From Nocardioides seonyuensis (GTDB taxonomy: Bacteria > Actinomycetota > Actinomycetes > Propionibacteriales > Nocardioidaceae), in NCBI RefSeq assembly GCF_004683965.1, contig NZ_CP038436.1:1116001-1180000 (forward strand): a stretch of 64,000 bases of DNA, read 5' to 3'. Position numbers and translations under genes: made by a program. Shown here piece after piece: positions 18,333 to 27,125 of the stretch; position 1 is the stretch's first letter, and the number at the start of each line of letters is the position of its first letter. The notes below the pieces were generated by a model. The model worked only from the letters and a program-made list of their open reading frames with translations. It was not told the origin of the DNA and searched no databases.

Positions 18333-19883
18333 TCAGGGGCGGGCGAAGAAGTCGGGGGCGCGCCAGGCGTACATCGACTCCTCGGTGACGTCGCGTCCGG
18401 TGCGCGGGGCGTGGACGATCCTGCCGTCGCCGACGTAGATCGCGACGTGGTAGATCGAGGACGACTTGCTCGACGAACCCCAGAACACGAGGTCGCCGGG
18501 CAGGAGGTCGCTCGAGGTGATCGCGGTGGAGCCGGTGTACTGCGCCACGGAGTAGTGCGGCAGCGACTTCCCGCCGGCCGCCCAGGCCGCCGAGGTCAGG
18601 CCCGAGCAGTCCCAGGACCCGGGACCGCTGGCGCCGTACTTGTAGGGCTTGCCGATCTGGGACCGGGCGAAGGCGATGGCGGCCGCTGCGCCTCCACTGG
18701 CGGGCGGCGGGGTGGTCGCCGGGGGCGGCGTGACGGGCGCGACCGGGTTGACGGGAGCGACCGGGGCGGGCGTCGTCGTGGTCGGCGTCGCAGTGGGCGT
18801 CGCGGTCGGTGTGGCCGTGGCGGTGGGGGTCGGCTTGGACGTGGGGGTGGGGGTCGGGGTCGGCTTGGAGGTGGGGGTGGCGGTCGGGGTGGCGACCGTC
18901 GTGGCCTCCTTCTCCTTCTCCTTCTTCGCCTGCTCCTGCCGCTCGCGCTCCTCCTGGGCGGCCTTCTCCGCCGCCTCCTGGGCCGCCTTCTCGGCAGCCT
19001 TCCGCTCCTCCTCGGCCTGCCTGGCCGCCTCCTCCGCCTGCTTCGCGGCGGCCGCGGCCGCAGCCTCGGCGGCTGCCTCCTCCAGGGCGGACTGACGCTC
19101 GGCGGCCAGGCTCACGCTGATGCCCTGGAGCTCGGCGAGCTCTGCGATCAGCGCCTTCCTGGTGCGTGCGATCGTGGCGGCCTCGGCGCCGGCGGCTGCT
19201 TCGGCAGCCGCAGCAGCGTCACGAGCAGCGACCGCCTGCTGCTCGGCCTCCCGCGCGCGGGTCAGCGCATCGTCGGCGCGGGTGACGGCGACCTCTGCGA
19301 GGGCGGTGGCGGCGGCGAAGGCGTCGTACTGGCTGTCCAGCGCCTCGGAGGTATTGCCCATCGTGACGGTGCGGTCGAGCAGTGCGTCGATGCCGTCGGA
19401 GGCGACGAGCGCAGTCAGGCCCTGGACCTGTGCCCCGCCCTCGTAGTCGGCGACCACCGTCCGGGCGTAGAGCTCGCGCCGCTGCTCCAGCTCGCGGTCC
19501 GCGTCGCGTGCCGACGCTGCGGCCGCGCGCGCCGACCTGCGAGCCTCGTCGGCCTGCCAGAGCGCGCCGTTGTAGGCCTCGGCCGCCTGGGCGGCGGTGA
19601 TGCCGGCCTCGTCGAGTGCGATCGATGCCCTCACCAGGTCCGCCTGGACGGCGGCGACGTCGCGCGCCTTCGCATGGGCGTCGTCCTGGGCCGCGGCGAC
19701 GTCTGCCTCGCTCGGGACCGTGGAGCTGTCCTCCGGCTCGTCGGCGAACGCCGAGCCGAGGCCTCCTGCGAGCACGAGCGACACGCTCAGCACGGCCGTC
19801 GCGGCGGAGCGCGCGCCCGGAAGCGGTGTCGTACGCCAGGAGCGCACGGGGCCCCCGCGTGGTCGCTGCGGCAGTGCTCGCAC
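18333..19883 (-). CDS. Secreted coiled-coil NlpC/P60 peptidoglycan hydrolase (RipA-like layout)
   Basis: This is a 516-residue exported endopeptidase. The signal peptide spans about residues 18-47 (ending SAFADEP), then a long Ala/Glu coiled coil (about 55-330), a Thr/Pro repeat linker (about 335-400) and an NlpC/P60 domain. Catalytic Cys is in SWDCSGLTSAAW and His in YHVAIYVGDGRIVHAP. By family it cuts D-Glu-DAP bonds during cell separation, with the coiled coil as regulatory partner. The GTG start at 19883 has an AAGGGG ribosome binding site. Confidence 0.92.
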   Translation of the reverse strand: MRALPQRPRGGPVRSWRTTPLPGARSAATAVLSVSLVLAGGLGSAFADEPEDSSTVPSEADVAAAQDDAHAKARDVAAVQADLVRASIALDEAGITAAQAAEAYNGALWQADEARRSARAAAASARDADRELEQRRELYARTVVADYEGGAQVQGLTALVASDGIDALLDRTVTMGNTSEALDSQYDAFAAATALAEVAVTRADDALTRAREAEQQAVAARDAAAAAEAAAGAEAATIARTRKALIAELAELQGISVSLAAERQSALEEAAAEAAAAAAAKQAEEAARQAEEERKAAEKAAQEAAEKAAQEERERQEQAKKEKEKEATTVATPTATPTSKPTPTPTPTSKPTPTATATPTATPTATPTTTTPAPVAPVNPVAPVTPPPATTPPPASGGAAAAIAFARSQIGKPYKYGASGPGSWDCSGLTSAAWAAGGKSLPHYSVAQYTGSTAITSSDLLPGDLVFWGSSSKSSSIYHVAIYVGDGRIVHAPRTGRDVTEESMYAWRAPDFFARP

Positions 19884-20113
19884 GAAGTTTCCCCTTGCTC
19901 AGACGTCTCGGAGCTGCCTCATGACTTCCCAATCACGCAGGCAACTCTCGGCACGCTAGTGCTCATTCGTCACAAGGGGAACACTTTTCTCAACTTTTTC
20001 ACCGGCCACCGGCGTGTCGGCTTGACGAACTACAACCTTGTAATTCGCCAGCGCGTCCATTGGAATCCCCGGCTAGCGAGGCGGGGAGGGGCGAGAGCGA
20101 GGTCGTACGACGC
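19884..20113. other. 230-base spacer with an AT-richer core
   Basis: The gap between two minus-strand genes contains a segment (about 19970-20055) visibly richer in A and T than its surroundings, with runs of T on the plus strand. It is the likely promoter and leader of the NlpC/P60 gene. I looked for a c-di-AMP (ydaO) riboswitch, common before such genes in actinobacteria, and did not find its conserved segments. Confidence 0.4.
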
Positions 20114-21160
20114 TCAGTCGACCTCGACGGGCACCTGGGAGGTCGTCGAGGTGGGATGTGAGGAGAGTCCGTGCCGGTCGAACTTCTGACCACTTGCCAG
20201 ACCGCCCACCCAGAACGCGACCAGCGCGATGACCACGCCGGCGAAGTCGTCGGCGATGTAGTGCCAGCCGAAGTAGAGGGTGGCGACGACGGTGATGGCG
20301 AAGTTGATCCAGAAGATCCAGTGGATCCAGCGGTTGCGGAGGGTGTACTGCACCATCAGGGCCACGAGCAGGGTGATGGCGACGTGGAGGGACGCGAACC
20401 CCGCCACCGACTGCACGGCTCCCTCGACCCCGTCGCGGAGCACTCCCTTGCGGCCGTAGAAGAGCCCCTCCATCAGGGCACTCGTCCCGGTCTCGGGGAG
20501 GTCGGTGTAGAGGTAGGAGTACTGGAAGCCGGGGCCGAGCGTCGGGAGGGCGTAGTAGGAGGCGGTGCCGAGCGACCAGGCGATGCACTGGGAGGTGGCG
20601 AACCAGTAGCCGAAGGTGATGTTGCGCGACCACACCAGCCACGCTGCCAGCGCCAGGGGCACCAGGGGCAGGAACCACAGGTAGATCGAGGACAGCACGT
20701 GCGCGGAGATGCCGGTGCCGAAGATCTCGTGGAGGACCGTGGCGGGCTCGTTGCCGAAGAACAGCGCCCGGTCGATCAGGTGCAGCTCACGGTCGTACTT
20801 GTCCTCGCCCATGATGAACGGCAGGAACGACTTGAGGTTGCGGTAGCAGACGTAGGTCACGTAGAAGCACACGAGCCCGAGCACCACCAGGGTGATCCGC
20901 TCGCGGTCCCAGTGGGTCCGGATGCGCTCGGTGGCGACGGCCGGCATGTCCTTCACCCGGAACCGCGAGGCCCACAGCGTGCGGGGCAGGATGTCGAGCA
21001 GGAACGCCCCGAAGACGAGCAGCGGCAGCCGGAGCCAGGAGGGGCCGAGGAAGCCCTCGGGGTCGACCAGCGGACGGTCCAGGGAGATGGATGCGATCAG
21101 GGCGAGCACGCCCATCAGCGCGGCCGTCCCGATCAGCAGAGCGTAGGCCGGTCGATACAC
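20114..21160 (-). CDS. PAP2/Aur1-type membrane phosphatase or inositolphosphotransferase
   Basis: The 348-residue polytopic membrane protein has about seven hydrophobic segments. The PAP2 catalytic His are in SVAGFASLHVAITL and in GWHYIADDFAGVV, matching C2 and C3 of the superfamily. The N-terminal part resembles Aur1/Ipt1-like inositolphosphoryl transfer proteins of actinobacteria. It probably acts on a lipid phosphate at the outer membrane face. GTG start at 21160. It is a single gene, 21 bases beyond the stop of the thiamine ABC operon. Confidence 0.85.
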   Translation of the reverse strand: MYRPAYALLIGTAALMGVLALIASISLDRPLVDPEGFLGPSWLRLPLLVFGAFLLDILPRTLWASRFRVKDMPAVATERIRTHWDRERITLVVLGLVCFYVTYVCYRNLKSFLPFIMGEDKYDRELHLIDRALFFGNEPATVLHEIFGTGISAHVLSSIYLWFLPLVPLALAAWLVWSRNITFGYWFATSQCIAWSLGTASYYALPTLGPGFQYSYLYTDLPETGTSALMEGLFYGRKGVLRDGVEGAVQSVAGFASLHVAITLLVALMVQYTLRNRWIHWIFWINFAITVVATLYFGWHYIADDFAGVVIALVAFWVGGLASGQKFDRHGLSSHPTSTTSQVPVEVD

Positions 21161-21181
21161 GCGGGTCAGTCTAGGGACGGG

Positions 21182-22201
21182 TCAAGCGCCACGACGATCG
21201 GAGACGATCGCGAGCCTCGTCACATCCACCCGCAAGCGGGTGTCGTCACCGGCGGCCACGCGGCTGCCCAGCGCCGCCACCGCGTCGAGCGCGCCCAGTC
21301 CCTCGACGTCCACCACCAGGCGCACCTGCTCGGGCGTCACCCGCGCCGAGAGGACGGAGCCGTGGAGCGGTCCGGAGGCGTCGACGACAAGAGCGGACCG
21401 GCGTACGGCGACCGCGGCGGCGTCGGACTGCCCGGGCACCTCCGTCCCCGCGGCAGCGAGCAGCTGCCGAGCCGCCGACCCACGGAGCACCCGGGCGTAG
21501 CCGAGGAACAGCGCGGTCTCCTCGTCGACCGGCGCCCGCCACACCTCGTCGATCCCGCCCGACTGCACGACCCGGCCGGCCCTCATGACAGCCAGCCGGT
21601 CGGCCAGCGCGAACGCCTCCTCGTGGTCGTGGGTGACCAGCAGCGCGGTGGTGCGGGCGGCGACGAGGATCTCGCGGAGCTCGCCGGCGAGGTGCTCGCG
21701 CAGCGAGCGGTCCAGCGCCGAGAGCGGCTCGTCGAGCAGCAGCAGGCTGGGCTCGACGGCCAGGGCTCGGGCCAGGGCGACGCGCTGTCGCTCGCCTCCC
21801 GACAGGGTGCCCGGGTGGCGGTCGTCGTAGCCCTGCAGGCCGACGAGCTCCAGCAGCTCTGCCACCCGGCCGCGCACCCGGGCGGCAGGGGTGCGGCGGA
21901 GCCTGAGCGCGTAGGCGACGTTGCGCGCGACGGTCAGGTGGACGAAGAGCTGGCCGTCCTGGAACATCAGCGCGAAGCCGCGACGGTGGGTGGGCACGCC
22001 CGCGAGGTCGCGGCCGTCGAGCTCGATCGATCCGCCGCTGGTCAAGGGCTCGAGGCCGGCGACCGCGCGCAGCAGCGTGGACTTGCCGCACCCCGAGGGC
22101 CCGAGCACGGCGAGGACGTCGCCGGCGGGCAGGTCGAGGCTCACGTCGTCGACGGCGAGGGCGTCGCCGTACTTCACCGAGACGTCGCGCAGGGTCAGCA
22201 T
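21182..22201 (-). CDS. thiQ: Thiamine-type ABC transporter ATP-binding protein
   Basis: The 339-residue ATPase has Walker A GPSGCGKST (about residues 34-42), Q-loop MFQDGQLF, signature LSGGERQRVALARAL, Walker B LLLLDEPLSALD and the switch His in VTHDHEEA. A TOBE-like C-terminal domain follows. It overlaps the permease stop as TGATG. It is the third gene of an operon led by a TPP riboswitch, which makes thiamine or a thiamine phosphate the likely substrate. Confidence 0.88.
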   Translation of the reverse strand: MLTLRDVSVKYGDALAVDDVSLDLPAGDVLAVLGPSGCGKSTLLRAVAGLEPLTSGGSIELDGRDLAGVPTHRRGFALMFQDGQLFVHLTVARNVAYALRLRRTPAARVRGRVAELLELVGLQGYDDRHPGTLSGGERQRVALARALAVEPSLLLLDEPLSALDRSLREHLAGELREILVAARTTALLVTHDHEEAFALADRLAVMRAGRVVQSGGIDEVWRAPVDEETALFLGYARVLRGSAARQLLAAAGTEVPGQSDAAAVAVRRSALVVDASGPLHGSVLSARVTPEQVRLVVDVEGLGALDAVAALGSRVAAGDDTRLRVDVTRLAIVSDRRGA

Positions 22202-23847
22202 CAGAAGGAGCCTACGGAGGGGACGCGCAGCCGCTCGACGGCCAGCATCACCACCGCGGTCGTGGTCGCCAGCACCACCGAAGCCGCGAGGGCCATGCCG
22301 TAGTTCATCTCGCCGGGGTGGCCGAGCAGGCGGAAGATCACCACGGGCACGGTCGGGTTGTCGTCACGGGCGAGGAAGGAGGTGGCGCCGAACTCTCCCA
22401 GCGACGCGGCGAACGCGAACCCGCTCGCAGCCAGCAGCGGCTTCCACACCACCGGCAGGTCGACGGTCAGCAGGGCCCGCCACGGGGGCGCGCCGAGCGA
22501 CGCCGCTGCCTGTCTCTGCCGGTCGTCGATGCCGGCAAGGACCGGGGCGATGGTGCGTACGACGAGCGGCAGCGCGACGAGGGCCTGCGCCATCGGCACC
22601 AGCAGCGCGGAGTCGCGCAGGTCGACCGGGGGCCGGTCGAGGGTGATCAGGAAGCCGAAGCCGAGGGTCACCGCGCTGACCCCGAGCGGCAGCATGAAGA
22701 AGCCGTCGAGCACCGAGCGCACCCGTCGCTCGGCCGGCGTGTGCGAGCGCCGCGTCACGATGAGGGAGACAGCCAGGCCCATCGCCAGGGCCATCCAGGT
22801 CGCGTCGACCGCGGTCCGCAGGCTCACCCCGAGCGCCGTCGTGACCGGGACGAGCAGGGCCCCCGTGCCGTCCCGGCTCTCACCGTCACCGCCGAGCGCG
22901 CGGTAGTTGGCCAAGCTCCAGGCTCCGTCGACCTGGAACGAGCCGGCGACCAGTCCGACGATCGGCAGGGCCAGGATGGCGAGCAGGGCAGCGGTGAAGA
23001 GCAGGACCGGCCAGTCCCCAGGACGGATGCGGCGCGGCCGGGCGGTGGTGCGCTGGGTCGTGGCGTCGGGGACGAACCGCAGCCTGGCGGAGACCGCGAG
23101 GAGCCCGACCACGACGACGAGTTGCAGCACCGACAGCGCAGCCGCGGCCTGCAGGTCGAAGACCGTGGTGGTGAGTAGGTAGATCTCGGTCTCCACCGTG
23201 GCGTACCGCACCCCGCCCAGGGTCAGGACGATGCCGAAGGCCGTGGCGCAGAAGAGGAAGACGATGCTGGCCGCACCGACGATCGCCGGCCGGAGCGCGG
23301 GGAGCGTCACGGTGCGCAGCACCTGCACCGGGCTTGCCCCAAGCGCCGCCGCGGCTTCTGCCGGGCGCGGGTCGAGCGACTCCCAGGCTGCGCCGACTGC
23401 GCGGACCACGACGGCGACGTTGAAGAACACCAGCCCGGCGACGATCGCGACGGGAGTGCCGTCGAGGCCGAGGAAGCCCAGCAGGCCACCCTCGCCCAGC
23501 AGCTGGCGGAACGCGACGCCGACCACGACGGTCGGCAGGACGAAGGGCACCAGCAGCGCAGCCCGGATCGCACCTCGGCCGGGCAGCGCCAGTCGGTGCA
23601 GCGCGAAGGCCAGGGGGAGCCCGAGCAGGACGGACAGCAGCGTGGCAGCCCCCGAGGACCAGAGCGTGAACCACGCCACCCGGTGCACCCGCGGCCTGGC
23701 CAGCACGTCGAGCACCCCGCGGGGGTCGAAGTCGCCGTCGACCCAGAACCCCTCGGCCACCATGCCGGTGACCGGGAGCACGAACAGCACGCCCAGCACC
23801 GCCACCGGCGCGGCGGCCAGGGCCAGCAGGCCGATGATGCGTCTCAT
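22201..23847 (-). CDS. thiP: Thiamine-type ABC transporter permease (fused two-domain)
   Basis: The 548-residue protein carries two binding-protein-dependent transport inner membrane domains, each with an EAA-like loop: ESLDPRPAEAAAALGASPVQVLRTVTLP split over the first half, and GIDDRQRQAAASLGAPPWRALLTVDLP in the second. About 12 hydrophobic segments are visible. The fused form is typical of ThiP and of iron(III) permeases. It lies between thiB and thiQ and shares their riboswitch. Confidence 0.88.
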   Translation of the reverse strand: MRRIIGLLALAAAPVAVLGVLFVLPVTGMVAEGFWVDGDFDPRGVLDVLARPRVHRVAWFTLWSSGAATLLSVLLGLPLAFALHRLALPGRGAIRAALLVPFVLPTVVVGVAFRQLLGEGGLLGFLGLDGTPVAIVAGLVFFNVAVVVRAVGAAWESLDPRPAEAAAALGASPVQVLRTVTLPALRPAIVGAASIVFLFCATAFGIVLTLGGVRYATVETEIYLLTTTVFDLQAAAALSVLQLVVVVGLLAVSARLRFVPDATTQRTTARPRRIRPGDWPVLLFTAALLAILALPIVGLVAGSFQVDGAWSLANYRALGGDGESRDGTGALLVPVTTALGVSLRTAVDATWMALAMGLAVSLIVTRRSHTPAERRVRSVLDGFFMLPLGVSAVTLGFGFLITLDRPPVDLRDSALLVPMAQALVALPLVVRTIAPVLAGIDDRQRQAAASLGAPPWRALLTVDLPVVWKPLLAASGFAFAASLGEFGATSFLARDDNPTVPVVIFRLLGHPGEMNYGMALAASVVLATTTAVVMLAVERLRVPSVGSF

Positions 23848-23848
23848 G

Positions 23849-24937
23849 TCATCGCGTGATGACGTCGGTCCACTCGGTCAGCCACTGCTCGCGGTTCTCG
23901 GCGATCGATCCCGGCGCGACCTCGTAGGGGTGCGCCGGCTGCACGGCGAACTTCGCCCAGTCCTCGGGGACGGTCGCGGACTCGCTGACGGGGAAGACGT
24001 ACATCGACTCGGGCAGCGCGCTCTGCACCTCGTCGGTGAGCATCCACTCGATCAGCGCCTCCGCCCCGTCGGGGTTGTCGGCCCCCTCGAGCACGCCGGC
24101 GTACTCCACCTGGCGGAAGCAGGTGTCGAGCAGCGCTGCCGTCGTGGACTCGCCGCCCTCGACCGTGAAGGCCGGGGAGGAGTCGTACGACACCACGATC
24201 GGGCGGGTGCCCTTGTCGCTGCCGGCCGTGAAGTCGCCGTAGTAGGCGTCCTCCCACCCGTCGACGACCTTGGTGCCGTTGTCGAGGAGCTGGGTCCAGT
24301 AGTCGCGCCACGACTCGCCGAAGGCAGCCAGGGTGGCGAGGAAGAACGCCATTCCGGGGCTGCTGGTCGTGGCTCCCGGCGTCACGAAGAGGTCCTTGAA
24401 CGCCGGGTCGGCGAGGTCTTCCAGCGTCTGCGGCGGCTCGATGCCCTGGGCGGCGAACCACGCCTTGTCGATGTTGACGCAGACGCTGGCGTTGTCGATC
24501 GGGGTGAGCCTGTCGGCGCCCTCCTCGAGCGCGTACTCCTCGGCACCCTCGGGCAGCTCCGGCTCGAAGGCCGCGAACGCGCCCGCCTCGATGGGCCTCG
24601 ACGCGAACGTGTTGTCGACACCGAAGGCAGCGTCGCCGATCGGGTTGTCGGCCGTCAGGCTGAGCTTGGTGGCAAGCGTGCCCGCGTCGCCGGCCGCGCG
24701 GACCTCGAGGTCGTAACCGGTCTCCTCCTCGAACGCCTTGACGAGCTTCTTGGGCAGGCTGAACGACTCGTGCGTGACCAGCACGACGGTGCCGGCGGCC
24801 TCGCTCGTCGTCTCGCCGCTGCTGGTGGCCGGCGACTCCGTGGCCGTGCCGTCGTCCTCGGTGCCCATCAGGCTGCAGGCGCCCAACGAGGTGGTGAGCA
24901 GGACCGCTGCGACGGCGCGCATGCGCACGTGGTTCAT
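23849..24937 (-). CDS. thiB: Thiamine-type ABC transporter substrate-binding lipoprotein
   Basis: The 362-residue periplasmic-type binding protein starts with a lipoprotein signal peptide (MNHVRMRAVAAVLLTTSLGAC; lipobox SLGAC, Cys at residue 20). The body resembles TbpA/ThiB and iron-binding proteins: VVLVTHESFSLPKKLVKAFEEETG near the start and FVTPGATTSSPGMAFFLA in the middle. The ATG is 5 bases after an AGGGAG ribosome binding site that is part of the TPP riboswitch. Thiamine is inferred from the riboswitch. Confidence 0.9.
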   Translation of the reverse strand: MNHVRMRAVAAVLLTTSLGACSLMGTEDDGTATESPATSSGETTSEAAGTVVLVTHESFSLPKKLVKAFEEETGYDLEVRAAGDAGTLATKLSLTADNPIGDAAFGVDNTFASRPIEAGAFAAFEPELPEGAEEYALEEGADRLTPIDNASVCVNIDKAWFAAQGIEPPQTLEDLADPAFKDLFVTPGATTSSPGMAFFLATLAAFGESWRDYWTQLLDNGTKVVDGWEDAYYGDFTAGSDKGTRPIVVSYDSSPAFTVEGGESTTAALLDTCFRQVEYAGVLEGADNPDGAEALIEWMLTDEVQSALPESMYVFPVSESATVPEDWAKFAVQPAHPYEVAPGSIAENREQWLTEWTDVITR

Positions 24938-24940
24938 CTG

Positions 24941-25029
24941 GACTCCCTATCGCCGGTGCTAGCCGGATCAGGTTCGGAGGGTCTGCGGCTGGTCCGCACT
25001 CTCAGCACGACTGCTCGTGCTCCCCTGTC
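24941..25029 (-). promoter_or_regulatory. TPP (THI-box) riboswitch upstream of thiB
   Basis: Read on the minus strand, the conserved core elements occur in order: GGGG near 25025, CTGAGAGTGCGG around 25001-24990, ACCCTCCGAACCTGATCCGG around 24982-24963, and AGCACCGGCGATAGGGAG ending at 24943. GAC at 25029-25027 can pair with GTC at 24943-24941 to close P1. The AGGGAG ribosome binding site (24948-24943) overlaps this 3' strand, so TPP binding should block thiB translation. Confidence 0.93.
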
Positions 25030-25090
25030 TGTGTCCGGCCAGCGTACTGCCGCGCGCAGCGCAGAGGGGTGGGGGCCATACGATCCGCTC

Positions 25091-25987
25091 ATGCCGAGCA
25101 GACGTCACGACGCCCTGGCCGTGCTGATCCCCAGGCTGCGCGGGAGCGGAGAGCTCGACTCCGAGCCCGCGGAGCGCGCGCGGGTCGAGGAGTGGCACGC
25201 CGGCCTCGACCGCTCCCTGCCGACCCGGCTGGTGCCGCGGTTCGGCTCGCGCTGGTCGGTCACGACCGAGGACCTCGGGTTCCCCTCCCACGTCCTGACC
25301 CCGCGCAACCGTCCCTGGTCCCGCACGCTCTACTACGTGCACGGCGGCGGCTTCATGGCCCCGACCGACCCGTTCCACGTGCGCTACGCGACGCGACTGG
25401 CCGATGCCGTGGGCGCGCGGATCGTGATGCCGGACTACCCGCTGGCCCCTGCGCACACCTGGCGCGACAGCCACGACGCGCTCGTCGAGGACGCCGCACG
25501 GAAGGCGTCCGAGGGCGACCTCGTCCTGGCCGGCGACTCCGCCGGGGGTGGTCTGGCGCTGGCCATGGCGCTCTCCCTGCGCGACCGCGGGCTCGACCAG
25601 CCGACCCGGCTGGTCCTGCACGCGCCCTGGGTCGACCTGACGACCTCGACGCCGGAGACGGTGGAGGCCGACGCCGTCGACCCGTGGCTGTTCCTCAGCA
25701 AGGTCACCGCCTACGCCGACTGGTGGGCCGGGTCCCCCGAGGACCTCGGGCGGCCGGAGGTCTCCCCGGCGCTCGCCGACCTGTCGGGCCTGCCCCCGAC
25801 CCTGATGCTCTACGGCACGCGCGACCTGCTCGCCCCCGGGTGCCGGCTGCTCGTCCGACGGGCCGCGGAGGCCGGCTGGGACCTCACCGCGATCGAGGAG
25901 CCAGACCTCATCCACGTCTACGGGCTGATGCCGTTCATCCCCGAGGCGCGTCGCGCCTTCGACCAGGTGGTGGAGTTCCTCCGGTGA
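25091..25987 (+). CDS. Alpha/beta hydrolase, hormone-sensitive-lipase-like esterase
   Basis: The 298-residue cytosolic esterase-like protein has the oxyanion motif HGGGF (in YYVHGGGFMAP) and the nucleophile elbow GDSAGG. A late Asp in GTRDLLAPG and a His in LIHVYGLMPF complete a plausible triad. This is the family IV (HSL) carboxylesterase pattern. ATG 25091 is chosen over the much longer open frame because homology starts there. The GNAT gene start overlaps its stop (GTGA). Substrate unknown. Confidence 0.87.
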   Translation: MPSRRHDALAVLIPRLRGSGELDSEPAERARVEEWHAGLDRSLPTRLVPRFGSRWSVTTEDLGFPSHVLTPRNRPWSRTLYYVHGGGFMAPTDPFHVRYATRLADAVGARIVMPDYPLAPAHTWRDSHDALVEDAARKASEGDLVLAGDSAGGGLALAMALSLRDRGLDQPTRLVLHAPWVDLTTSTPETVEADAVDPWLFLSKVTAYADWWAGSPEDLGRPEVSPALADLSGLPPTLMLYGTRDLLAPGCRLLVRRAAEAGWDLTAIEEPDLIHVYGLMPFIPEARRAFDQVVEFLR

Positions 25988-26436
25988 GGCCCACCACCCG
26001 CGTCGTGGGCTTCGACGACCTGGACACCCGGCTGTCGTACGACCTGTGGCGGCTGCGGCAGCAGGTGTTCGTCGTGGAGCAGGGCTCTCCCTATCCCGAC
26101 CTGGACGGCCGCGACCTCGAGCCGGCGACGCGGCACGTGCTCCTCGAGGAGGAGGGCACGTTGGTCGGCTGCCTGCGGCTGGTCGACGACGGTGACGCGT
26201 GGCGGATCGGTCGCGTCGTCGTCGCTGCACAGGCGCGCGGTCGCGGGCTGGCCCGGCTGCTCATGGACGAGGCGGTCGCGCGCTGCGCGGGGCGCGAGGT
26301 GCGTCTCGACGCCCAGACGGGTCTGACGGCGTTCTACGAGGCGTACGGCTTCGAGGTGTCGGGGCCGGAGTTCGTCGAGGACGGCGTCGCGCATGTCCCG
26401 ATGACGCGCCGGACCGGTGGTCCGCGCACGGATTGA
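25984..26436 (+). CDS. GNAT family N-acetyltransferase, ElaA-like
   Basis: The 150-residue acetyltransferase starts at GTG 25984, overlapping the esterase stop by 4 bases. It shows LSYDLWRLRQQVFVVEQ near the N-terminus, typical of ElaA, and the acetyl-CoA loop VVVAAQARGRGLARLLM (about residues 75-91). The end FYEAYGFEVSGPEFVEDGVAH is also ElaA-like. The acceptor is unknown. It is translationally coupled to the esterase gene. Confidence 0.88.
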   Translation: MRPTTRVVGFDDLDTRLSYDLWRLRQQVFVVEQGSPYPDLDGRDLEPATRHVLLEEEGTLVGCLRLVDDGDAWRIGRVVVAAQARGRGLARLLMDEAVARCAGREVRLDAQTGLTAFYEAYGFEVSGPEFVEDGVAHVPMTRRTGGPRTD

Positions 26437-26477
26437 GACGCCCGTCCCGCGGCACGTTCGGCCGCTACTTTCGCTCC

Positions 26478-27125
26478 ATGACCGGCAAGGCGCCCAGGGC
26501 GAGCCACGTCACCCGAGGGTTGTTGACCACTCTGCTCGGGCTCCTCGTGCTCGGCTGTCCTGCGCCTGCCCTCTCCGACGACGCTCTTCCTCCTGCGCGC
26601 TACAACGAGCTGACCTACCGCACCGGCACGCACGCGCTCCTCCTCACCCTCAACACCGACACCCCGGCTGCTGGCGTGGACATCGAGCACAACGTCCGGC
26701 TCCTCGACCAGGACGGCTCCCAGCTCACCTACGACGAGGTCGTGTTCGAGGTGCACGTGCAGGGCACCCGGAGCGACCTCACCCTGCGCGGGGAGACCCT
26801 CCTCCACGAGGAGACCCTCGAGATGCTGCCCACGCGCGAATCGAGGGCGACCTTCACTTATCCCCTCTCGGGGCCCTACATGATCCGGCTGGCCTTCCGG
26901 GCCGACGGTGAGGACATCGCCGCGGGCCAGTTCGGCATGGAGGTGGAGGAGGGGACCGAAGCGGCCGCCTCTGGAGGGTTCCCGTGGTTCCGGTTCGGGC
27001 TCGCGCTCCTGGTGGGCGTGCTGATCGGCTCGGTGCTGCCACGCGGCACCCGGCCCCGGGACGCGGTGGAGGAGCCGCAGCCTGAGCAGCCCCAGCCCGA
27101 GGAGCCCCAGCCAGCCAGCTCCTAG
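26478..27125 (+). CDS. Secreted, C-terminally membrane-anchored protein of unknown function
   Basis: The 215-residue protein has a signal peptide (about residues 10-33, ending PAPALSDD), a beta-rich exported domain (about 40-165), a C-terminal transmembrane helix (about 176-193) and a Glu/Pro/Gln repeat tail. The layout, export signal plus C-terminal anchor, suggests an extracellular domain with a short cytoplasmic tail. I do not recognise a named family. The last 4 bases overlap the convergent MBL-fold gene. Confidence 0.75.
   Translation: MTGKAPRASHVTRGLLTTLLGLLVLGCPAPALSDDALPPARYNELTYRTGTHALLLTLNTDTPAAGVDIEHNVRLLDQDGSQLTYDEVVFEVHVQGTRSDLTLRGETLLHEETLEMLPTRESRATFTYPLSGPYMIRLAFRADGEDIAAGQFGMEVEEGTEAAASGGFPWFRFGLALLVGVLIGSVLPRGTRPRDAVEEPQPEQPQPEEPQPASS

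Noticed and set aside
18780..18900. Tandem GTGGGGGTNGGNGT-like DNA repeats, candidate CRISPR or minisatellite
   Set aside because: They encode the Thr/Pro linker of the NlpC/P60 protein; no spacers or regular palindromic units.
19884..20113. c-di-AMP (ydaO) riboswitch before the NlpC/P60 gene
   Set aside because: None of the conserved core segments could be found; only an AT-richer spacer is present.
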